Shown here: positions 42,314-51,289 of the stretch, piece after piece | How positions within the stretch are numbered: the stretch's first letter is position 1 | How the letters are laid out: every line of letters starts with the position of its first letter | From: Butyricimonas synergistica DSM 23225 | GTDB lineage: Bacteria > Bacteroidota > Bacteroidia > Bacteroidales > Marinifilaceae | Direction: 5' to 3' | Length of the DNA: 64,000 nucleotides | Assembly (NCBI RefSeq): GCF_000379665.1 | Contig: NZ_KB903373.1 | Span: 62,001 to 126,000 of the forward strand | Program-made: the position numbers and the translations under genes | The notes under the pieces: generated by a model | Database searches by the model: none | What the model was told of the DNA's origin: nothing | The model's input: the letters and a program-made list of their open reading frames with translations, nothing else

Positions 42314-43861
42314 ATGAAAAAGATATTGATACTTTTTTTATTTATTCCCTTGTTCGCTTGTGACGATTGGTTGGAGGTGGAGCCGGAGGATTCGGTGACA
42401 TTCGTGAATTATTTCAAGAGCGAGAGTGAGTTGGAGGCTTTGTACAATGTGGTGCAAAGTAAAATGAAATATATTTGTTTCGGTAAACAACCTTATTTTT
42501 ATTCTTCCATCGATGCGGATGATGTGCAGGCTGATGTGGACGGGTATCGTAAGTTGGATGTGAGCAAGTACACGGGTACGTCGAACACGCAGAGCTGGAC
42601 AACCTATTATGACGTGATTTATTTGGCGAACGTGATGATCGAGAATGCGCATCGTTTCGAGAATGTGTCGGAGGAGCGGGCGGCTTTTTGGTTAGGGCAG
42701 ATGCACTTTGCCAAGGCGTTGGCTTATTTCCGGGTGGCACAGATCTGGGGGGATGCTCCTATCACGAAGAATTCGGAATCTATCGAGCCTATAGGGAAGA
42801 GTCCCGCGTTGGAGGTGTTGCAGGAGGCGCTTCGGGAAGCCCAGTCGGCGTTGAATTTACCCACGCATGATAAGTTAGTTGGTACTTCGGGAGCAGCAAT
42901 CACCACGAAACAGTGTGCCAGTTTAGGAACCGTGAATACGTTGTTGGCTAATATTTGCGCTTGGATGGGCGGTTTGACGGGTGAACGGCAGTATTGGGTA
43001 GATGCGGAAAAATATGCTTCAGAGGTGTTGGACGGGAAAGCCGGAGTTTACGAGTTGGAGAGTATGACCGGTTTGATCGAGAATGTGCTTGGGAAAAATC
43101 GGAAAAGTGATGAGATTATTTACGCTATTTCGAATAACGCATTGGATTATGACCGGAATTTCCAGTCGTTTAGTAAAGAAGCCCCGGGGCATTTTTTAAT
43201 CTCTTATCCTTATCTCACGCAAGATAGAAGTGAAATTGCCAGTATGGTGAATAATAGTAATAATACCTATACCCGAATCAGGGTGAGTACGGTGGAAAGG
43301 ATTTACCCGGAGGAAAATGATTTGAGAAGACAGGAATTCTGGTACGAGTTGGGAACATTAACTTATTCTACTTCTAATGGAGAAGAGGTGACCCCTTTTG
43401 CCCATATCGCGAAGTGGCGTGATATGATCAGACAAATGAAAGAGGATATTGCGGGTATGCCTGTTATTTTGGCTGATTGCGACTGGGTGTTCTGGAGATT
43501 GGCGGATTTGATTTTGTTGCGTGCCGAGTGTCGTGCGCGGTTGGATATGACGGACGAGGCTGTCAGCGATTTGAACCGCGTGCGGGAACGTGCCGGATTG
43601 AGTGAATATGCGGGCAGCACGAGCAAGGAGGATTTGCGTAAAGAGATTTTCTTGGAAAGACGTCGGGAGTTGTTCGGAGAGGGACAGTATTATTTCGATA
43701 TTGTTCGGAACGGGTATTTCCGGGAGTTCTTGTTGGGAGGTTTCCAGACGCTTACCGACGAGGATGTGAAGAATGGCGCTCTTTACACGAAAGTGCATTC
43801 CAATGCTTTTAACAAGAATACGTTAATGACTCAAAATATTTATTGGCAATGGCAAGAATAA
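42314..43861 (+). CDS. susD: SusD/RagB-family outer-membrane lipoprotein (locus 2)
   Basis: A 515-aa surface lipoprotein with lipobox PLFAC (Cys about 16) and an N-terminal DDWLEVEPEDSVTFVNYF typical of SusD proteins. The TPR-like core includes GQMHFAKALAYFRVAQIWGD, and the C-terminal RagB signature AVSDLNRVRERAGL and FLERRRELFGEGQYYFDIVR. It forms the lid of the SusC barrel. It starts 10 bp after susC, and its stop codon overlaps the start of the next gene (TAATG). Confidence 0.95.
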   Translation: MKKILILFLFIPLFACDDWLEVEPEDSVTFVNYFKSESELEALYNVVQSKMKYICFGKQPYFYSSIDADDVQADVDGYRKLDVSKYTGTSNTQSWTTYYDVIYLANVMIENAHRFENVSEERAAFWLGQMHFAKALAYFRVAQIWGDAPITKNSESIEPIGKSPALEVLQEALREAQSALNLPTHDKLVGTSGAAITTKQCASLGTVNTLLANICAWMGGLTGERQYWVDAEKYASEVLDGKAGVYELESMTGLIENVLGKNRKSDEIIYAISNNALDYDRNFQSFSKEAPGHFLISYPYLTQDRSEIASMVNNSNNTYTRIRVSTVERIYPEENDLRRQEFWYELGTLTYSTSNGEEVTPFAHIAKWRDMIRQMKEDIAGMPVILADCDWVFWRLADLILLRAECRARLDMTDEAVSDLNRVRERAGLSEYAGSTSKEDLRKEIFLERRRELFGEGQYYFDIVRNGYFREFLLGGFQTLTDEDVKNGALYTKVHSNAFNKNTLMTQNIYWQWQE

Positions 43862-44490
43862 TGAATAATATATTGAAAGCGGCGATTTGTGTCGCGATGG
43901 TAGGATTGGCTTCTTGTACCAAGTGGAATTACGAGGACGGGGGCATTTCGAACGGGGTGCATGATTGTTCTTTATGGGAATATCTGCACACGCAATCGAG
44001 GGATTGGGATTCCACGATCGTGATGATTGAGCGTGCGGGATTGAGAGAGTTGTTCGAGGGAAAAGGTGAACACGAGCAAATTACCTTCTTGGGGTTGACG
44101 AACTATTCGATCCGTACTTATTTGTTGGATATGGGATATAAGCAGGTGAACAGTCTGTATTGGGATGAATGTTACGCTATTTTAAGTAAGTTGATTATCA
44201 CGGAGCGGATCATGGTGGTAGATGTGCCTCGCGGAAGTTGGGATAGCGAAACGGGAGAGGTGACGGGCGGTAAGGAGTATCCCTTGTTGGATGGTTCTAC
44301 CGTGAGATTGTGGACGACGCAAGAGCCTTACATGGATATGAATACCAGTGACGTGGGTATCGTGCGATTGAATTTCAAGTTGGAGGATACGAATTTATCG
44401 CGGGCATTGATATTCTCTTCGGATATTCAGACGAACAATGGTGTCGTGCAAGCGCTGGGATATGATTTTAACGTGTCGGATATATATTAA
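43861..44490 (+). CDS. FAS1-like lipoprotein (locus 2)
   Basis: A 209-aa lipoprotein from the ATG at 43861, which overlaps the SusD stop. Lipobox GLASC (Cys about 19). The body resembles a fasciclin (FAS1) domain: SLWEYLHTQSRDWDSTIVMI, GLRELFEGKGEHEQITFLGL, a YLLDMGYK block and YPLLDGSTVRLW. FAS1-like lipoproteins often accompany SusCD pairs and are thought to bind substrate or partner proteins at the surface. The domain call is by pattern only. Confidence 0.78.
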   Translation: MNNILKAAICVAMVGLASCTKWNYEDGGISNGVHDCSLWEYLHTQSRDWDSTIVMIERAGLRELFEGKGEHEQITFLGLTNYSIRTYLLDMGYKQVNSLYWDECYAILSKLIITERIMVVDVPRGSWDSETGEVTGGKEYPLLDGSTVRLWTTQEPYMDMNTSDVGIVRLNFKLEDTNLSRALIFSSDIQTNNGVVQALGYDFNVSDIY

Positions 44491-44500
44491 ATAGAAAGTG

Positions 44501-45304
44501 ATGAAGAAATTATTGTATATACTCTTGTTATGGGGATGTAGTTTTTTGCATGCCTGTGACGATGTGACTGTCGGGTATTTGGATAGTGCCCATGCCGGGT
44601 ACGCGATAAATACTTTGGAGATTGTGCGTTTTTCAAATTTGACCCAAGAGATCGAGGGATTGCAAACAACATTGGAAGCTTTGCATGCCCACGAGGAGTT
44701 GTCCGGGTTGATGGGCGAATTGGAAACATCGAATGCTAAATTGAAAGAGTTGGATGCCAAGGGGGAAGAAATGCAGGCTCAGATAGATGCGCTCATGGAG
44801 AAAATTGATATTGAATCCGGAGCGTTAAATCCAGATGAAGATAAGATAGCCGAATTGTACGCGGAGGCGGAGGAGTTGGCGTTGCTTTGGGAGGAAGAGT
44901 TTTTGCCCCAGAAATATGATTTGGAAGATGAGGTTTATGCTTTGACGGATCAAATCATAGAAATCTGTGCAGAGATGGGAGAGGATGACCCGTTTACGAT
45001 AGAAGAGCAGATTGGGCAATTACAAAATCAAGTGGAGAAGAATACCCCGTGGACGACCTCGACGATCGGTCAGATCTTGGGAACGGAACCTATGCGTTAT
45101 TACTTGGAAAGCGTGCGTAGTGACCAAGGTGAGAAGGCTGCCGAGGATTTTGCTTCTCATGTGCAAGTAGTCGGTGGAGGGCGTATTTACGTGGATATGA
45201 AGATGGATTCTCCGGCGGGTAAATATTTTATTTCCTTGCGGGTGGAGAATGAAGGACATTCTGTGGTGTTGCCTGATGTGTTCACGTTTATTGTAAAAGA
45301 TTAA
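44501..45304 (+). CDS. Coiled-coil lipoprotein of unknown function (locus 2)
   Basis: A 267-aa lipoprotein (ATG at 44501; a GTG lies one codon earlier). Lipobox SFLHAC (Cys about 19), followed by DDVTVGYLDSAHAGYAINTL. Residues 45-165 form a strongly acidic coiled coil with heptad character (LETSNAKLKELDAKGEEMQA; EIEGLQTTLEALHAHEE). A C-terminal beta domain follows (YVDMKMDSPAGKYFISLRVE). The family is not recognised. The first and last parts recall DUF4843-type SusCD accessory lipoproteins, into which a coiled coil could have been inserted. It may space or cluster the surface complex. Confidence 0.75.
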   Translation: MKKLLYILLLWGCSFLHACDDVTVGYLDSAHAGYAINTLEIVRFSNLTQEIEGLQTTLEALHAHEELSGLMGELETSNAKLKELDAKGEEMQAQIDALMEKIDIESGALNPDEDKIAELYAEAEELALLWEEEFLPQKYDLEDEVYALTDQIIEICAEMGEDDPFTIEEQIGQLQNQVEKNTPWTTSTIGQILGTEPMRYYLESVRSDQGEKAAEDFASHVQVVGGGRIYVDMKMDSPAGKYFISLRVENEGHSVVLPDVFTFIVKD

Positions 45305-45322
45305 ATTCAAAAAAATAGAATA

Positions 45323-46603
45323 ATGATGAGAATGATGAAATATGTATTAGCACTCCTGTTTATGGGAGTGCTTGGAAATTTGTCTGCTCAAATTGTCTTT
45401 TTCCAAGGGACTTTTGAAGAGGCGTTGAAACAGGCGAAGGCTGAAAAGAAGGATGTGTTTATCGATTTCTACACGGAATGGTGCGGACCTTGTAAGGTGA
45501 TGGCACAAAAAGTGTTTACCGTGCCGGAAGTGGGCGATTATTTTAACAAGCATTTCGTGAGTTGCAAGTTGAATGCGGAAGCTCCCGAGCAGGCGGAACT
45601 CGTGAAAAAATATGGGGTGGAGGCTTTTCCCACGATGTTGTTCGTGAATGTGAAAGGCGAGGTGTTACGTTTGGTGTTGGGTGCGAAAACTCCGAATGCG
45701 TTGCTCCGCGAAGCGAAGATGGTGACGGGTGATATGCTGACGTTCGAGAAGTTGTATGAAAAATCCAAGAAGGAAAAGAAAAACACGGAGTTGCAACAGG
45801 AATTATTGTTTCGGGCACCCGAGTTTATCACTACTCAAACGGGTTACAACCGGGATAAATGGATGGTGCGTATTGAGGCGCTTTTCCCCGAGTACGTGAA
45901 GAACAAGAAATTGGAAAACATGATTAACGCGGAGGATTTTTATATCATCAGCATGTATCATACGGAAATCAAGGATAATGACGAAATTTTTGATTTCTTG
46001 GTGAAGAATTATTTGGGGTATGCCGAGAAAGTAGGGAAGGAGAAAATTCAGGATTTCATTCTGGGACTTTACAATAATTACATTGTTTCTTTCTGTAAAA
46101 ACGGGAAACAGGATTACAAGAAACATCTGGAGAGAGTGAAAGGTGACTTGCAACCGGTGTACGGTGATATTTCGTTTGGTACGCTTCCCGCTTATGAAGC
46201 GATATCCTTGCTGGCGGACGGGTATTATAGTCTTTACCGTAAAGATATAAACATGTTTTTTGAGAAGATGGATCGCTATTTTTCCGGGGCGGAGAAGGCT
46301 TTGGTGGTAAACGATTACACGCAACCGATAGAGGATTTGTATACCGTGTATCGCGGGAATTTGCCGGAAGGGACACATGCCAAAGTCATCGTTTGGTTGG
46401 ATAAGGCTTTGCAACATGAGATGGAAGCGCAGTTGCGCACTCGTTTGTTGTATATGCTGGGGGATTGTTTTTGCGCCACGGGTAATTTGGAAAAAGCGAA
46501 ACAGAGTTTGAATCAGGCTTTTGTTGTTAGTTCCGGAATTGAAAATGTGGAATTGATGAAACATTTGCAGAATATGATACAAGAGAAGTTGAGAGAATTA
46601 TGA
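45323..46603 (+). CDS. Periplasmic thioredoxin-domain protein with long C-terminal extension (locus 2)
   Basis: A 426-aa protein with signal peptide (MKYVLALLFMGVLGNLSAQ; several Met codons precede it) and an N-terminal thioredoxin domain of the DUF255/thioredoxin_7 type. Active site W53-C54-G-P-C57 intact, cis-Pro loop EAFPTMLFVN. The C-terminal 280 residues are helical, possibly TPR-like (LLYMLGDCFCATGNLEKAKQ), and may hold substrate or partner. Its last codons overlap the M16 protease start (ATGA), so the two are translationally coupled. A role in reducing imported substrate before cleavage is inference. Confidence 0.88.
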   Translation: MMRMMKYVLALLFMGVLGNLSAQIVFFQGTFEEALKQAKAEKKDVFIDFYTEWCGPCKVMAQKVFTVPEVGDYFNKHFVSCKLNAEAPEQAELVKKYGVEAFPTMLFVNVKGEVLRLVLGAKTPNALLREAKMVTGDMLTFEKLYEKSKKEKKNTELQQELLFRAPEFITTQTGYNRDKWMVRIEALFPEYVKNKKLENMINAEDFYIISMYHTEIKDNDEIFDFLVKNYLGYAEKVGKEKIQDFILGLYNNYIVSFCKNGKQDYKKHLERVKGDLQPVYGDISFGTLPAYEAISLLADGYYSLYRKDINMFFEKMDRYFSGAEKALVVNDYTQPIEDLYTVYRGNLPEGTHAKVIVWLDKALQHEMEAQLRTRLLYMLGDCFCATGNLEKAKQSLNQAFVVSSGIENVELMKHLQNMIQEKLREL

Positions 46604-49383
46604 GAAAATTGTTGTCATTTATATTCCTTGCTTTATTTTTTGTTCCCTCGATATTCGCACAAGAGGATAACGTAAATTTTCGGGGCGGTCGATTGGAAAA
46701 CGGGTTGACATATTACATTCGCCGCACCGGAAGTATGCCTGGGCATGCTGATTTTTACCTCGTGCAAAACGTGGGAGCTTTGATGGAGGAGGATGAACAA
46801 AACGGGTTGGCCCATGTACTTGAACACATGGCGTTCCATGCCACGGAGAATTTCCCTGACGGGGTCCCGGCTTTTTTGAAGCGGCACGGGATAAGTAATT
46901 TTAACGCGTATACCGGTCATGACGAAACGGTGTATAATATAAATAACGTACCTTCTTCCTTGAAATTGCTGGTCGATTCTTGTATCTTGGTTTTGAGGGA
47001 TTGGTCCGGTTTTCTCAAGTTATATCCCGAGGAGATGGAAATCGAGAGACAGGTGATACTGGAAGAACGCCGTTCGGGAATGGATTTGTCCAACCGGTTG
47101 CAAACTAAGGCGAATTATTTTATTTATAATGGAAGCAAGTATGCCACGCATGACGTGATTGGCTCCGAGAACGTATTGCGGAATTTCACAGCCGAGCAAG
47201 TAAGGAGTTATTACAAGGATTTCTATCGCCCGGATCAACAGGCGGTAATTATTCTTGGGGATATAAACGTGGAAGAGGTGGAAGCCGAGGTGAGACGTTT
47301 ATTTGTTCCTATTCCCCAGCGGGAGAACCCGAAACCTCGTCTCGTGTATGATATTCCGGATAACCCGGAACCTCAATATTACAAATTGATAGACAAGGAT
47401 GTGCCGAAGAATGGGATGGTGCTTATGAAACGTTTCCGAAAGAATCCGGTAAATTCATTGCGGGAGATGTTGCGGGAGGATTTGTTACGGGAGTTGTATA
47501 ATAAGATTATGCGTGACCATTTGGCGGAGTGCATGGAGAGCAATGAGATGGCATTCCTTGATGCGAGTATCGGTATATTCGAGATTGTTCGTAATTACGA
47601 GGGATTAAATATTGTGGTATCTTCTTTGCCCGGAATGGAGATCGAAGCCTTGGAACAAGTGATGGAACAAATGGTGCGTGTGCATCGTGTGGTGATCACG
47701 GATGAAAAATTGCGTGCTTTGGCTGCCGGTTATCTTAAACGCTTGGAACAATTTAAGTTGCAACAAGATAAATTCCCAAATAACATGTATTTGAAAATGT
47801 ATCAGAACAACTTCTTGCTTGGCTATCCGATCAGCGAGTTCGCACAAAATATAGATACGACGAAGACCTTGCTTGCCGGTCTGACCGCGGAAGAGTTCCG
47901 GAAATGGATCGATCGTTGGTTTGATGATGACCGGAATTGGATTTTTATCATGCAGGGGAATCGTCCGGATTACCCGTTTCCCACGGAAGAGCAAATTTCT
48001 ACGGTGATCAAGAATGCGTGCGATTTGACGTTTGAGAAGGAAGAAGGGCAAGAGGAGTCGTTGGCGACTGGAAAGTTGATAGATTTTGATATTCAGACGG
48101 GTAAGATTGTAAAAGAGAAGGTGCTAAAAGCGATTGATGCGGAAGAGTGGACATTGAGTAACGGGGCGAAAGTTTATTACAAGTACACGGACCATAACAG
48201 GGGTATGTTTAACATTTTACTTGGTAGCCGAGGTGGGCGTTCTTTGATTCCCGCGGAGGATTTGCCGTCGGCGGATGCCATGGTGGCTTTGTTCTTGAAG
48301 AGCGGTTTATACAAGTATGGGACGAAAGAGTTGAATGCCCTCACGCAAGTGCATTCCATTAATCTGGATATATTCTTGGAGGAAACATCCGAGAGTATGA
48401 ATTGCACGAGCACGGCAAAAGATGCAGAATTTGCTTTTCAATTCCTGCATCTGGTGATAGAGAAGCCTCGTTTTGATAAGGCTGCTTTTGATAAGTACGT
48501 TCACGTCAATAAGTTGATGTCAGTCCATTCCCGCAAGACAACAGATGACACGATCAACGACGTGTTGAGGGAATTGCGTATGGTGGAATCTCCCCGTTTG
48601 TGGGTGAAAGGAGCTTCTTATTACGAGGCGATGGATTACGAGAAAATGGTGCGTATTTTCAAGGAGCGTTACCAGAATGCCTCGGATTTCACTTATTATA
48701 TCGTGGGGGATTTAGAGCGGGAAACAGCACGGGAGCTTGTTGCCGAATATATCGCTTCTCTTGCTTCAGCCGGGGGGAAGAAGGAGCAACCGGTAAAATA
48801 CGAGTATTACAAGAAAGGGGACGTGGCAAAAGATATTGCCGTGGATATTCCCGGGCAGAAATACATGGTAGACATGGCTTTCTCGAATACCTTGAAAGTT
48901 AAACCGGTTGATAAACTTTGCATGATGATCCTTCAGAAGCATTTCGAGTTTCTTTTCCAGCAACGTATCCGGGAAACGGAGGGCGGTTCCTACGGGGTGC
49001 ACGTGCGGACGGATGTGAGTGATTATCCCGATCCGTCGCAGCTGTTTAATGTGCAATTTGAGAGTTCGCTGGAGAAAGGTCCCCGTATGCGAGCCATTGT
49101 GCACGAGTTGATCGAGGAGTTTTTGAGAGAGGGAATTTCTGATGAGGATGTAGAGGATTTTATCTTGTTGTTGAAAAAGGAACGGGATGCCGTTCCGGAT
49201 TTCGGAAGTATTCCTTTCTGGACGGAAAATATTCAGTTTTATCAACGAACGGGGAGACGTTTGGATGCTCCCGAGTTTTTCGAGAACGTGATTGATAAAA
49301 TCAAGGCGAAAGACGTGTTGGCTTTTGCCCGGAAGTTTTTTGCGGATGCGCAATGTATTGATATTGTTGTGAAATCACGATAA
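46600..49383 (+). CDS. M16-family zinc metalloprotease (locus 2)
   Basis: A 927-aa secreted or periplasmic protease (signal peptide ending SIFAQ, residue 21). The inverted zinc motif HVLEH (H72, E75, H76) in AHVLEHMAFHAT and the downstream Glu in EMEIERQVILEERRSG show an active M16 (insulinase/pitrilysin) N-terminal half. Further M16 domains follow, with RIRETEGGSYGVHVRTDVSD near residue 790, typical of the C-terminal half. The layout resembles PqqL-like periplasmic M16 enzymes that cut imported proteins. It is the last gene of the locus and ends at a strong terminator. Confidence 0.93.
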   Translation: MRKLLSFIFLALFFVPSIFAQEDNVNFRGGRLENGLTYYIRRTGSMPGHADFYLVQNVGALMEEDEQNGLAHVLEHMAFHATENFPDGVPAFLKRHGISNFNAYTGHDETVYNINNVPSSLKLLVDSCILVLRDWSGFLKLYPEEMEIERQVILEERRSGMDLSNRLQTKANYFIYNGSKYATHDVIGSENVLRNFTAEQVRSYYKDFYRPDQQAVIILGDINVEEVEAEVRRLFVPIPQRENPKPRLVYDIPDNPEPQYYKLIDKDVPKNGMVLMKRFRKNPVNSLREMLREDLLRELYNKIMRDHLAECMESNEMAFLDASIGIFEIVRNYEGLNIVVSSLPGMEIEALEQVMEQMVRVHRVVITDEKLRALAAGYLKRLEQFKLQQDKFPNNMYLKMYQNNFLLGYPISEFAQNIDTTKTLLAGLTAEEFRKWIDRWFDDDRNWIFIMQGNRPDYPFPTEEQISTVIKNACDLTFEKEEGQEESLATGKLIDFDIQTGKIVKEKVLKAIDAEEWTLSNGAKVYYKYTDHNRGMFNILLGSRGGRSLIPAEDLPSADAMVALFLKSGLYKYGTKELNALTQVHSINLDIFLEETSESMNCTSTAKDAEFAFQFLHLVIEKPRFDKAAFDKYVHVNKLMSVHSRKTTDDTINDVLRELRMVESPRLWVKGASYYEAMDYEKMVRIFKERYQNASDFTYYIVGDLERETARELVAEYIASLASAGGKKEQPVKYEYYKKGDVAKDIAVDIPGQKYMVDMAFSNTLKVKPVDKLCMMILQKHFEFLFQQRIRETEGGSYGVHVRTDVSDYPDPSQLFNVQFESSLEKGPRMRAIVHELIEEFLREGISDEDVEDFILLLKKERDAVPDFGSIPFWTENIQFYQRTGRRLDAPEFFENVIDKIKAKDVLAFARKFFADAQCIDIVVKSR

Positions 49384-49410
49384 TTACCACGGGGTACTAA
49401 AAGGCATATA

Positions 49411-49446
49411 AAAAACCGTCCAAGATTTTATTCCTGGACGGTTTTT
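49411..49446. terminator. Bidirectional terminator after the M16 protease gene
   Basis: AAAAACCGTCCA (49411-49422) and TGGACGGTTTTT (49435-49446) are perfect inverts with a 12-nt loop. It lies between the convergent M16 gene and rpmE2. Confidence 0.9.
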
Positions 49447-49463
49447 GTATTATATCAGAAAAA

Positions 49464-49727
49464 TTATTTCTTTCTGTTTTCCATGTGCGTTTTGTAACGG
49501 TTCATGAACTTGTCAACACGTCCTGCGGTGTCGATCAATTTGATCTTGCCGGTATAGAACGGGTGAGAAGAGTTAGAAATTTCCATCTTGATTAATGGAT
49601 ACTCAACTCCGTCGATTTCGATAGTCTCCTTTGTTGCTGCGGTAGACTTGGTGATAGTAGTCATTCCATTAGACATATCTTTAAATGCTACTAATCTGTA
49701 ATTTTCAGGATGTATGCCCTTTTTCAT
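49464..49727 (-). CDS. rpmE2: 50S ribosomal protein L31, type B
   Basis: An 87-aa ribosomal protein from the ATG at 49727 ([20 protein letters not shown]). It lacks the zinc-binding cysteines of type A L31 and has the type B pattern ([20 protein letters not shown], then [14 protein letters not shown]). The promoter element TATCTTTG at 49770-49777 lies 43 bp upstream. Type B L31 in other bacteria replaces the zinc form when zinc is low; no zinc-responsive site is seen here. Confidence 0.95.
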   Translation of the reverse strand: MKKGIHPENYRLVAFKDMSNGMTTITKSTAATKETIEIDGVEYPLIKMEISNSSHPFYTGKIKLIDTAGRVDKFMNRYKTHMENRKK

Positions 49728-49769
49728 CTCGTATATAATTTTTAAAATTGTTCCTACTTTAACGGGCAG

Positions 49770-49777
49770 CAAAGATA
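49770..49777 (-). promoter_or_regulatory. -7 promoter element for rpmE2
   Basis: Minus strand TATCTTTG, exact TAnnTTTG, 43 bp before the start. Confidence 0.5.
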
Positions 49778-49886
49778 GTCGATTCATTATAAACCACAAA
49801 GAAATTCAGTGACTTTTTTTCGAGAAGGGGTATTAAAACGTTTATAACCTTTGATTGGTGCGAGAGGCGTGTGTTAAAAATAGAAT

Positions 49887-49928
49887 GACGCCGGGGTTTA
49901 CGCTTGTCAGTACGTACCTTCCGGCGTC
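49887..49928. terminator. Hairpin in the rpmE2-pgeF gap
   Basis: GACGCCGG (49887-49894) pairs with CCGGCGTC (49921-49928), 26-nt loop. It sits between divergent genes (rpmE2 and pgeF), so it is not an ordinary terminator. No gene is seen in the 295-bp gap. Confidence 0.4.
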
Positions 49929-50063
49929 GGGGAATGGATTATTTTTCTTTTGGTACGTGGAGTTGGTCGGGTTGGTTCGGTTTTTAAATTTATTTGTCAC
50001 ATGAGTCTATCTGTTGACAATTAAAGTTTATGGATTGGGAGTATAACCTTTATGAGAATGTTG

Positions 50064-50071
50064 TATCTTTG
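50064..50071 (+). promoter_or_regulatory. -7 promoter element for pgeF
   Basis: TATCTTTG, exact TAnnTTTG, 23 bp before the ATG at 50095. Confidence 0.55.
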
Positions 50072-50094
50072 TCCCCTCGAAAAAACGAACAGTT

Positions 50095-50910
50095 ATGATT
50101 AGGGTCGAGAGAGAGTATGTACCGTTTTACCGTTTCGCGGGATTGAGTCGTTTCCCGGAATTGAATCACTTCGTTTCCGGTAGGGAAGGAGGGGTGAGTA
50201 CAGGGGGGCGCTTTTCGTTGAATCTGGGATTCATGGATGAAGACAGCATGGAAAATGTACTGGTTAACCGGGAGCTGTTGGCTAATGCTGTCGGGTGTAA
50301 CCTTGATGCTTTCACCTTTGGAGAACAGAAGCACACGACACATATTGAGGTGGTCGACACGACAAAGCGGGGAAAGGGTGGAAAAGAAAAAGAGAGCCGC
50401 CTGCCCGCCACGGATGGACTGATTACCCGGGACTCGGGAATTTGTTTGATGGTCCTGGCTGCGGATTGTGTTCCGGTATTGCTTTATGATCCCGAGGAGC
50501 GGGTGATTGCTGCGGTTCATGCCGGGTGGCGGGGAACTGTTGGGCGGATTGCGGCACGGGCGGTGCAACGCATAGAGGAGGAATTTCACTGTCAACCCGA
50601 GAATGTTGTCGTGGGTATTGGTCCATCCATCGGACCTTGTTGTTTCGAGGTGGGCGAGGAAGTCATCGAGGCTGCCCGTGAGGGATTGGGAGATATACGA
50701 GGGCTCGTCACGAACTCCGAGAATCCCGGCAAGTATTACTTTAATCTGTGGGAGGCGAACAAGCGGCAATTGGAACAAGCGGGTGTACTACCTGCCCGGA
50801 TTGAGGTTGCCGGAGTCTGTACGGTATGCCATCATGACCGATTCTTTTCTTACCGCGGGGATCACGGGGATACGGGACGTTTTGGAGCGGGAATCATGCT
50901 AAAAGAATGA
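50095..50910 (+). CDS. pgeF: PgeF/YfiH (LACC1-type) purine nucleoside phosphorylase / peptidoglycan editing factor
   Basis: A 271-aa protein of the DUF152/laccase-like family. Landmarks: HFVSGREGGVSTGGRFSLNL near residue 24, GEQKHTTHI with the metal-binding His, CLMVLAADCVPVLLYDP with the Cys, AAVHAGWRGTVGRIA, and GPSIGPCCFEVGEEV. Relatives act on nucleosides (LACC1) or remove mis-incorporated residues in peptidoglycan precursors (E. coli PgeF), so the in vivo substrate is open. The LrgA-like gene starts 4 bp later. Confidence 0.9.
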   Translation: MIRVEREYVPFYRFAGLSRFPELNHFVSGREGGVSTGGRFSLNLGFMDEDSMENVLVNRELLANAVGCNLDAFTFGEQKHTTHIEVVDTTKRGKGGKEKESRLPATDGLITRDSGICLMVLAADCVPVLLYDPEERVIAAVHAGWRGTVGRIAARAVQRIEEEFHCQPENVVVGIGPSIGPCCFEVGEEVIEAAREGLGDIRGLVTNSENPGKYYFNLWEANKRQLEQAGVLPARIEVAGVCTVCHHDRFFSYRGDHGDTGRFGAGIMLKE

Positions 50911-50914
50911 TACG

Positions 50915-51268
50915 ATGTTAGGAGGTATTTTTATCATTATGGCTTTTTATTTACTGGGCGAGTGTATTGCTTGGTTGTTGAACGGGTTCGTCCCGGGAAG
51001 CGTGTTGGGAATGATGTTGCTTTTCGGGGCGTTATCCTTGCGATGGGTAAGTCCGGACAGGGTGCGCCCTGTTGCCCGCTTCCTGTGTAACAATATGGCG
51101 TTCTTTTTCCTTCCGGCGGGAGTGGGGATTATCACGTCGATGGATGTATTGTCACGCTATTGGGATATCGTGTTGGTGGTCGGGACGGTCACGACGTTGC
51201 TGGTGTTGGTCGTGGTGGCTACACTTCAGCAATGGCAGGAGAATCGCAGGCATTCGGGTGTGAAGTAA
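50915..51268 (+). CDS. LrgA/CidA-family holin-like membrane protein
   Basis: A 117-aa protein with four membrane helices (IFIIMAFYLLGECIAWLLNG, SVLGMMLLFGALSLRWV, FFFLPAGVGIITSMDVL, IVLVVGTVTTLLVLVVVATL). The motif PGSVLGMMLLF and the FLPAGVGI block are diagnostic of the family. LrgA/CidA proteins work with LrgB/CidB in control of cell lysis or in export of small organic acids. The LrgB-like partner follows 21 bp downstream. Confidence 0.9.
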   Translation: MLGGIFIIMAFYLLGECIAWLLNGFVPGSVLGMMLLFGALSLRWVSPDRVRPVARFLCNNMAFFFLPAGVGIITSMDVLSRYWDIVLVVGTVTTLLVLVVVATLQQWQENRRHSGVK

Positions 51269-51289
51269 CATTTTTAAATTACAAAAGAG

